Under the pieces are notes generated by a model. That model ran no database searches. It was not told the DNA's origin and was given only the letters and a program-made list of their open reading frames with translations. Positions 56,401 to 64,000 of a stretch of DNA of 64,000 bases are shown here, piece after piece. Where the stretch lies: the NCBI GenBank assembly GCA_022661535.1, contig JAKULF010000013.1, positions 806,001 through 870,000 on the forward strand. Direction: 5' to 3'. This stretch comes from Eutypa lata (lineage: Eukaryota; Ascomycota; Sordariomycetes; Xylariales; Diatrypaceae). A program made the position numbers and the translations under genes. Positions within the stretch are counted from its first letter, which is position 1. The number at the start of each line of letters is the position of its first letter.

Positions 56401-57328
56401 TATGGTTGGTGTTCATTCTAAAAGTCGTTAGGGAACGCTTTTAGAGGCTATCAATTTCTTCGGATCTGCACAGTATTAAGAAGTGCCACGGTATCACGGT
56501 CTTGATATAATACTATGATGTTGAAGCTCTCGAGTTACAAAGTGAGACAAGGACGAAGTCGGGAACAGGGAGGCCCCGCTAAAAAAATTACCTACTATAA
56601 ATTGGAATAGCTGCTGTGTTTGCGTGAAATACATGGAGGTTTCGAAATGAACCTAAAATTGTCGGCGTTCCACTGGCTTTTAATGCACGGGAAGAATGTC
56701 CATCAGGTTTGCTGTTTGGAATTCATGCCCATCGACACATTCTTTTTATTCGGGTTGTTATTGGTGAATTGCTGAGTCCTACCAACAAGACAAGGCTAGT
56801 TAGTTAGTACTTGGTAAACCACTTGAAGTCCTCCTGTTATTGTCGAATATCGGGGCTACAAACAACAAAATTGGCAACGAGAAAAAGAAGACAGTGGTTT
56901 CAAATGACTGGTTGGGAATGAGTTAAATGATTTTGTAGAGGAAGTATAAATGAATAAACCATCCAATCCAACTGGATAGGCCTGGGGCGGGTTGCAGTGC
57001 AATCAGTTGCAAACGCAGGAAGCCGATGTAACAAATCATGCATAGCAGGGAGGCACAGGTCACTTGTCACAAACCTGATAACATCCACAGTTAGAGCTCT
57101 AGATGTCTAAATGCACTCACCAACCCTATATAAAATGAGCAATTGGTAAGGAAATGTTTGGTTTTTTTATTTATACAACTATACACGAAGCAGACGAGGC
57201 AGATCTAGCGCTCGTTACCGTCCACCATTGTCTAGTTATCTGCCATCTCGTCGGATGCAGCATGCACCATCGTTCCTCCATCCACCACTAAGAGATCCTG
57301 ATATTTCTTCACGCCGTCATTCCGAAGA
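56401..57328. other. Intergenic region
   Basis: About 0.9 kb between the NAA35-like start and the ATP15 3' end (both on the minus strand). No supported feature apart from the presumed promoter. Confidence 0.55.
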
Positions 57329-57863
57329 TTACGAGGAGCCGCTCGAGGCGTTCTGGGCGGCGATGGCGTTGTTGGCCTCAGTCAAGCTCTTGGGGTCGCC
57401 CTGCTTTCCTTCCTGCAAGTTGCGGGAATAAAACCCTCATCAGCACTTCGTTCTCAACCAATATTTCTTCTTCTTCTTCTTTTCTCTTCTTTCCTGCTTC
57501 AATCGTCCCAGCCCCTACCAAATCAAACATGTTGGGCGTTGCAATATGTGCTCTTGAACTCGAAAAATGATTTACTACTCACCGACCACTTCGAGAATCG
57601 CAGGTCCGACTCGCCTCGTCGCTCGGCTAGGATTCGCTTGTCCTCCTTTAGACTTCGACGCACGACGCGGGATGCGACGGCAAGGTAGCGGTTGTAGCTG
57701 TTGTTTAAAATCGGCCGGACGTACGGGTTAGCGGCCTGTCTCTCTCTTTTGTCCCTCTTCTCTCCTCGCAAAGAGTGAGGGAAAATGCGGTAGGAGCGCC
57801 AATTGGAACGTGTTAACTTGGGGGGACTCACGTCAGACCAGCGGCTTTCCACGCGAACGCCAT
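57329..57863 (-). CDS. ATP15: Mitochondrial F1 ATP synthase subunit epsilon
   Basis: Three small exons (57832-57863, 57583-57697, 57329-57412) with introns of 134 and 170 bp join in phase to 76 residues, the normal size. The protein begins MAFAWKAAGLTYNRYL and continues with VVRRSLKED and the basic RFSKW segment, the fungal ATP15 pattern. It sits in the F1 central stalk with gamma and delta and helps couple rotation to ATP synthesis in the mitochondrial matrix. The introns are longer than the exons, and the last one contains a TTCTTCTTCTTC tract. Such a short spliced gene is easy to miss in automatic annotation. I am confident because all three exons match the family. Confidence 0.92.
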
Positions 57864-58410
57864 TTTGACGGATGCTTTGAGGGTTTTGAATTGGGGCGGA
57901 TTTTTTAAGGTTGAGAGTGAAGGTTGTTGTTCTGATAGTGGAAAATACCTAGCTTGGCTTTTGGGGTCTTCACCCAGCAGCAAAAGACCAGTGCTAGAGA
58001 CGATATGGAGCTACCGAAGAATTCCGATGCCGACCAATCACGTGATTAGTTGTAGTTAGAGGTTTCAATGTCTTGGCACCGCTACCCCGGATGCCTACCT
58101 ACATCACAGTAGGCATTTATGTATTGTGTATTCGAAGCGTTGCAAATGATTTATTTCGATATAGAATTACAGTTTGATACCGGTAGATACACCATGAATT
58201 TTGGGAAAACCATATGTATATTGGTGAAGAGACAATGTGGAGGCTAGTTACCTCGTACCTTGATATTACATATCACTATCAACATCAAAAGCTCATCATA
58301 ATTGAACAAAGAACTCTAAGGGATTTACTATATGCAAATGTGCTTGCCTCGACTCTACTACAGCTGTGGGTTGATCTGTTGGTACAATATGTTTTTTATA
58401 TCCTCCCCGT
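57864..58410. other. Intergenic region
   Basis: About 0.55 kb between the ATP15 start and the QCR2 3' end, same strand. AT-rich, presumably the ATP15 promoter. Nothing else was recognised. Confidence 0.55.
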
Positions 58411-59983
58411 CTATACCGTAAGACCAAGTTCCTCCGCAAATGGCAACTGGTGCAAGTCACCCACCGCAGCCACCGAAGCCTTTCCATCCACTAGGGACTT
58501 GGCGGCCTAAAGACGAATATTAGTAAATTGAACTACTCAATTAGATAGGAAAGGCACGTACCGTCTTGAGCTTCTCCGCCGTGACACCATCAATGGACTT
58601 AACGGTCTCGACAATCTGGAAGGGCTTGCCGGTGTGGATAATTCCGGTACCGGCAGAGAGCAGCGTAGAGACGCCTGACTGGCTGGCCTCTAGGGCGTCG
58701 AACTTGGCCTTGGCAATCGCCTTGGTGAGGTCCTCCTTGCTGACCTTTCCTTCCGAAATGCTCTTGAGAGCAGCAGCGGCTTGCTTGGCATGCGCATTGA
58801 CAGCACCGGCACTACCCGTGATCTGGATAGTCAAGAGACCGGCATCCGAGTAAGCGAGGTTAGTAGCAGTGGAAGTAGCACCAGGGGTGGCGGCGTTCGC
58901 CTTGGAGAGAAGGTTGAAACCAGGAGACCATTTCACATTGGGCTGGCCACCAAGCAGTGCTGACAGAACCGCAACCTCAGGCTTGAAGGTGCCGAAACTG
59001 GAGCCAGGGAAGGCGATAACGAGGGAGCTTCCTCCGCTGTGGGCAATACGCTGCTCACCACCAAAGTACTTGGTGGCCTCAGTGTTCAGAGTCACGGAGC
59101 TGTTGGAGGAAGCAGGGACATTCTTGAAGAACTGTTCGGTCCACCTCGACAGGGCATTCGTAGAAGCACCGTCTGCCACTAAGGCGATATTCGGCTTCGC
59201 GTAAACGGCTTCGGCAAAGGAAGCAATCGAGTGCTCATTCGTGTAGGATTTGTAGTTTACCGAAGGCGTTGGGTATTGGGAGGCACCGAGACCCTTGTGG
59301 AATGCAACCGAATGTGCGGCATCGAGGGCAAGGGCAGAGACATCGCCAGCGAGCCTAGCCTGCTTGAGGTGGATAACCCTTTCGATGTCCTCGTGGAATT
59401 CGTGCGCTAATTAATCGTTTGAGCATGTCTTCTTCCATCAATGGCTTCAAGTCCACTCACTGGTATACTTGGTCTGCGAGATGACCTCGGCCAGTAGCTC
59501 GGCAAAGTAGGGGATGTCGTCTCGCAGGAAGCGGGCCTCGAGCACCAAGGCTTCCCGGGTGTGGTATGCGAGTAATTGACCTCCCAGAAGCTCGGCCTCC
59601 CTTGTGATGAGTAAAGCGGAACGTTTCAGGGTGTTCTGTGACAGTTGCATATAATTAGCTCATCGTAGGCTAACACGAAGGCCCAAGTAACCATGTACCT
59701 TGAAGGCAAACTCTTCCAAGCCAACAGTCAAACCGGGAGCGGGCTGGTATCTCGTTCCTGCCTTAGCGACGACGGCGAGTTTGGTAGTCGGACCGTGGGA
59801 GTCTCTGGTAGCGACCTTGACGCCGGCAATGTCTGAGGTGTCGTAGGTGAAAGACGCAGGTGTGGATGATGGTGTGGCAGTAGCAGCAGCAGCAGCGTAA
59901 CCACGTCGCTGAGCAAGCTTCGAGCAGCCCTGCTGACGAGCAGCAAGCTGTGCACCCCGTGACAGAGCCTTTCTGGTAAACAT
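58411..59983 (-). CDS. QCR2: Cytochrome bc1 complex core protein 2
   Basis: Four exons (59699-59983, 59461-59635, 58562-59406, 58411-58506) with introns of 63, 54 and 55 bp in phase give 466 residues. The N-terminal ~30 residues are Arg/Ala-rich without acidic residues, a mitochondrial presequence. The body has the M16-peptidase-like fold of core proteins: GTRYQPAPGLTVGLEEFAF, LLGGQLLAYHTREA and LGASQYPTPS. The Zn-binding HxxEH motif is absent, as expected for the non-catalytic QCR2 of fungi. Core protein 2 is a matrix-side structural subunit of complex III. It is transcribed away from RPC82 across an 883-bp shared upstream region. Confidence 0.93.
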
Positions 59984-60866
59984 TATGAGAGGGGAGGGCG
60001 CGAGGAATGGCCGTTACGGATTAGTGGGTTGTCGGGTTGAAAGTCTGCGACGGCAAGGACGGTCCAGTCGAGATCATCAGATTCAAAGCTTCGTCCAAAG
60101 CAAAAAGATGGTCCGTCCAATCATTGAATTGCAATTGGTTAGACACGGTAAAATATCGGTTGTTCAGTGTTGACAGCTTCAGCTGGTTTGTACCAAACGC
60201 TTTGCAACTCCACTATTTAGTCAGCCATTCGCCAGGCAGCTGCCATTAGCAGGTTGAATACCTACGGTAACGCGAAGTATTTAATCCCCTAAGGTACCCA
60301 ACTAACTATGTACATACATACATACCTAAGATGTACCTAGAAAAGTATGTTAGCGCAAGGATGTGAGGCTTAAGTTAATGCAGGCAAAGCAATAAGAGAA
60401 TTCTTGGGTGGGCGACCCCGCCATGAAATTTATTATCTCCAAGAGCTATAACCTTTATAAGTGATTGATCAACCATCCATACGAACTTCTTTTCCAGCCT
60501 TTCCAATCTTAACCCACCTTAAACAAGAAGACTTAACTGGAGAGAACCCTCTCCAGTACGTCAATGACACCTCGGTAGCAATTGTGGCAGCTCTAGAGAT
60601 AGTGAGAGGATCTCTAGTAGCCTATTCCTCCACCAAGAAGTAATTATTATCATCTTTAGAAAAGCTGTCGCCATTACTATCTAGAGGCGCAATCGCAATC
60701 GCATTGCAGTCACATTTGCAGTCATGTTCGTGGTGAGTCAACCCTCTCGCTTCATTTCTAGGATGAGTGCACGTGCTCTAACCTGCTGCACCAATCCTAT
60801 TTAATGACTACTCAAGCTGTCGATTGATTCATCCATTTGTTCAATAGCTAACTAACTAACTAACCT
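59984..60866. promoter_or_regulatory. Divergent QCR2/RPC82 upstream region
   Basis: An 883-bp region between the two start codons, so it carries both promoters. A (CTAA)n run precedes the RPC82 ATG by a few bases, and a TACATACATACCTA cluster lies near 60310. No TATA box is obvious at either end. Confidence 0.5.
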
Positions 60867-63076
60867 ATGGCGCAGACGAAAAATGCTGCAGAACTCTGTG
60901 TTCTGCTTGTGAGCGAGGTCTATGGTCAACTCCCCTCGGTATGGATCCCCCCCCAATCCAATGCACGATCCAGATTCCATATCCATATCCATATCACAAA
61001 TCCCTGTATTTGATGACATATCCACTTACATACTCTACGTATAATAGCGTTTAGTCGCAGCCCTGCTCTCGAAAGGCAGATCAACTACCGCACAACTAGC
61101 TGTTCATACTGGGCTCAACCAGCGACAAGTCCGCCATGGCCTCGCTGTTCTTGTTCAGCAAAATACCGTCTTTCATTTAACCGATCCAGACACCTCCGTT
61201 GCCTACTACGATGTGAACCCCGATGCCCTTTATAACCTTGCACGGACCGGCAAAATCCTTGAAATGGTCCGCGACAGATACGGTGATCTTGCCAAAGGTC
61301 TCGTCCAGGATGTCCTATTGTTAGGCCATATCAAGATCTCAGACCTGATCGACGTTTTTAAGGATCACTCCAAAGGAGAGGTTAATGGCATTGTGAAAGA
61401 AGAGGACGACGATGATGACTTTGGTTTGAACGGCTACAGTAACCATGTAAATGGTGTTAATGGAGGCGGCGTCAACGGCTCTGAGAACGAAGACGATGAA
61501 AAAAGCACAACACAACAAGCCTGCCTACTCCTTGCTCGTTTAATAGCTGCCGGCATCCTTGAACCAGTCCAATCCATGATGTTCCAGTCTCCCACGGATT
61601 TGAAGACTGCTATAGAGCAAGAAGTCTTGAAGACCGATTTTCCCACCGGCATACGCGGCATCAAACAAAAAAAGGAGCTTGAAGTAGCAGTCGCAGAAAA
61701 GGTGAAAGAATTCCAGCAAGGTCGGACAAGCATGAAGAGAAGTCTTGAGGTTGAGTTTGACCATGAGGCCAGCGTGAAGCGCAGGAAACTACTCAATGGC
61801 AATGGCGCAACCAATGGGGTTTCGGGGACTGGGGCTGTGGACTTGCTAATGTGCAATGTAAGTGTTGAGCGATATATTGCTATGAAAGTATGCTGACCGA
61901 TTCTTTCAGCCCGATATTGTTGTCCGAGTCAATTATGACAAATGCCTTGTTGAGCTTCGAAACGTAAGGCTAGCACAATATGTTGATGACCTGATTGGAG
62001 AAACTACAGCACAAGTCTACGCAACTCTGCTTACAGCGTTAAGCAAGAAGATCAATCGATGTCAGGCCGATCCAATGACAAAAACCGAGGATGACGGCGA
62101 TACTTTCACCGGACCCTCGGTTAACACTCTCGAGATATTCGAGCATCTCAGCCCTTCTATAGATGTATCAACAGGAATTGGAGTTGCATCACCAGGGAAG
62201 GTGGATCGTCAATGCGCAGAGAAGATCCGGAGATATCCGCCGAAACCCAAGGCCTCAATTCTTCAAGCGAGTCTAGAGGCGGGTGACGAAATCATAGGAT
62301 CCGACGACGAAGATTATGACCGTAGCGATGAGATTGGATTCGGTGCCAATGGATTTGCGGATGACTTTGCGGACTCGAGGCCGGGGTCTAATGGTATCAA
62401 AGGAGACAGAAAACATTTAGACGATGCCGCATCAGTTCGTGCGCAGCGGATGCGCCATATGCGACAGCACCTGTTAGTCCTTGCTGAAAGCAAAGAAGGG
62501 TTTCTGCGTCACTGTGGAGGGGAAAACCGGGGCGAATGGACTGTCGACTTCGAACATCTCATGGCCTACCTGAGACTTCTAGAACTAGATATCCTGATCG
62601 AGCAATCCTTCGGCCGTAAGGGTCTCCGCCTTGTTAGAGTTCTCCGGGAGAAAGGCAAGCTTGACGATAAGATGTTACCCAACATCGCTTTGATGAGAAG
62701 GCCCGATGTACATGTCAAGATGGTCGAGATGGAAATGGCTGGCTTCCTCGACGTGCAAGAGGTGCCCCGAGATAATCAGCGTGCTGCAGCTCGAACTATA
62801 TTCTTCTGGTTCTTCGACGAGGAGAGAACACTTAAGCGAACGCTGGATAACATCTATAAGTCCATGGTTCGTTGTCTACAGCGCTTGGATGTAGAGCGCA
62901 AGAAGAAGAAGAACGTACTGGACGTTGCTGAACGAAAGGACGTTCAGGGGATGGAAGAGGAGAAACTGAGAGGCGACGTCTACAACGAATACCAACAGTT
63001 TCTGGAGATCGAGCAGAAGCTCCTCGGCCAGGTCAACAAACTGGATGACCTGGTAGCCGTCTTTCGAGACTACTAA
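60867..63076 (+). CDS. RPC82: RNA polymerase III subunit C82 (RPC3)
   Basis: Three exons (60867-60938, 61048-61857, 61910-63076) with introns of 109 and 52 bp, phase 0, give 682 residues. The N-terminus AAELCVLLVSEVYGQLPS is joined by the first splice to RLVAALLSKGRSTTAQL, the first winged helix of RPC82. Further winged-helix segments follow (GFLRHCGG, LLELDILIEQSFG) and the C-terminus ends in a coiled-coil (FLEIEQKLLGQVNKLDDLVAVF). The subunit forms a trimer with RPC34 and RPC31 that mediates promoter opening by Pol III for tRNA and 5S transcription in the nucleus. An Asn/Gly/Asp/Glu-rich insert at ~130-155 and an acidic stretch at ~385-405 are typical variable loops. Length and order match the family. 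Confidence 0.93.
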
Positions 63077-63720
63077 CTAATCCGATGATACCCCTCTATT
63101 ATACGGGGTAAATCTGTTCTCATATGGGATTTGTGTGTATTTGCATGGTTGGCGTTGTTCCGGTACCAGAAGGAAGTGCTGTTATAAAAGTCCACCTCGC
63201 ATTTGGACGGCGTTTCTTTTACCCATTCCTAGCTCATCTTTGAATTGGATCAAAGATTGGCGAAACAAAAAGTTTGTCACGAGCGACGATGTTGATACTC
63301 TGTGCTATATAGATAATGAGACTCTTGTACATTTGCCAACTTTGCCTCTTTTTCTAAGTCTATGTCTTGCATAGCCTAATTCATAGGAAGTTTCAAGGAG
63401 TTAAGTGAAGCAACATTCATTTCATCCCAGCTCTGATACTTTGATGTTATATTCTCAAGTTAGACCGTTACCCCCTATTTCCATTATATGTGTTTTAACA
63501 ACCTATATCTACCCCTATTGCCGTGCCCTTCCAAAGCGGCTATTCTAACAGTCTTCTGTAAGATGTTATATTAAGAATAGAGTGTTTTATAGATCCACTT
63601 TCTCAATCCAAACATCAACAAAGCCACCCAATTAGACGAATGACGCACGAACCGTTCCAACATAGCACACAGCCACCTACCTGCCTATCCCTCCCCTCCT
63701 TCACCCTCTCTCACATTATC
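63077..63720. other. Intergenic, convergent gene ends
   Basis: About 0.64 kb between the RPC82 stop and the 3' end of the partial gene on the minus strand. CT-rich toward the right. No gene was seen. Confidence 0.55.
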
Positions 63721-64000
63721 TCAACTCCCCTTTCCCTCCTTCCGCCGTATAAACTCCCGCACCACATTCCCCGTGAGCCGAGCGATGTTATTATCGAACC
63801 CGTCCCACGCCAACGAGTTGAACCAGTTGATGCTGCCGACCGAGAACACGGCCCCGCCCGCGTGCGTGTCGTAGTAGACGAGGTCGGACCGGATCTCGCG
63901 CGTCTGCGTCCCCAGCACCCCGCCGATCGGGAACGTCACGCTCTCCGGCATGATCCCGAATGCGTCAGGGTGCCCCGTGCTCGTTGCTAGGACTGTTGCC
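63721..64000 (-). CDS. N,N-dimethylformamidase large-subunit-like protein, 3' end only
   Basis: The last 92 codons of a gene that continues past the right edge; the frame is open to base 64000. The C-terminus contains MPESVTFPIGG, LVYYDTHAGGAVFSVGSINW and DNNIARLTGNVVREFIRR, the ending seen in fungal proteins annotated as N,N-dimethylformamidase beta (large) subunit. In bacteria that enzyme hydrolyses dimethylformamide to formate and dimethylamine. The role of the fungal versions is not established. The 5' end, introns and localisation cannot be judged here. Confidence 0.7.
   Translation of the reverse strand, partial: ATVLATSTGHPDAFGIMPESVTFPIGGVLGTQTREIRSDLVYYDTHAGGAVFSVGSINWFNSLAWDGFDNNIARLTGNVVREFIRRKEGKGS

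Noticed and set aside
1..64000. tRNA genes, CRISPR arrays, intact LTR or DNA transposons
   Set aside because: No B-box-like GGTTCGAATCC with a matching cloverleaf, no spaced direct repeats and no terminal repeats or transposase motifs were found by reading. A tRNAscan and repeat-library search could still reveal remnants.

Overview
This window reads as nuclear DNA of a filamentous ascomycete (Pezizomycotina, most likely Sordariomycetes; a Xylariales-type genome is a guess). The signs are short GT-AG introns, mostly 46-90 bp with CTAAC-like branch sites, families such as Abp2, WSC proteins and ankyrin-CorA proteins, and intergenic DNA rich in TAGGTA microsatellites. I rebuilt gene models by hand from translated segments, splice signals and phase. 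Many long open frames start at TTG or GTG, which are not fungal starts, so I moved those starts to an ATG or an upstream exon. I recognised no tRNA, rRNA, CRISPR array or intact transposon.

Left part (1-45 kb) is gene-sparse and accessory in character. In order it holds a secreted intradiol dioxygenase-like protein (+), a nuclear-looking AlkB-type 2OG-Fe(II) oxygenase with Cys pairs (-), an F-box protein fused to a Ras-like domain that has lost its nucleotide-binding motifs (-), a stand-alone secreted AA8-type cytochrome (-), an unknown intronless protein (-), an F-box/ankyrin protein (+), a fucose-lectin-like single-pass membrane protein with poly-Gly and poly-Gln tail (+), a TAPT1/Emp65-family ER membrane protein (-), a secreted serine beta-lactamase-like hydrolase (+) tail-to-tail with a metallo-beta-lactamase-fold hydrolase (-), a 1599-residue WSC-domain surface protein with a TGP-VGT repeat stalk (-), an M28 aminopeptidase with a frameshift beside its active site (-), and an ankyrin-CorA-like transporter with three in-frame stops (-). 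The last two look like recently damaged genes.

Right part (46-64 kb) is denser and made of conserved housekeeping genes: ARS-binding protein Abp2 (-), a peroxisomal carrier of the PMP47/ANT1 type (+), the NatC subunit Mak10/NAA35 (-), mitochondrial ATP synthase subunit epsilon ATP15 (-), complex III core protein QCR2 (-), RNA polymerase III subunit RPC82 (+), and the 3' end of an N,N-dimethylformamidase large-subunit-like gene (-) running off the right edge. QCR2 and RPC82 share an 883-bp divergent promoter region.

There is no obvious biosynthetic cluster or operon-like unit. The most interesting items are the F-box/pseudo-GTPase fusion, the AlkB protein with an unassigned N-terminal half, the two decaying genes side by side at 37.8-44.3 kb, and the repeat-built WSC protein.
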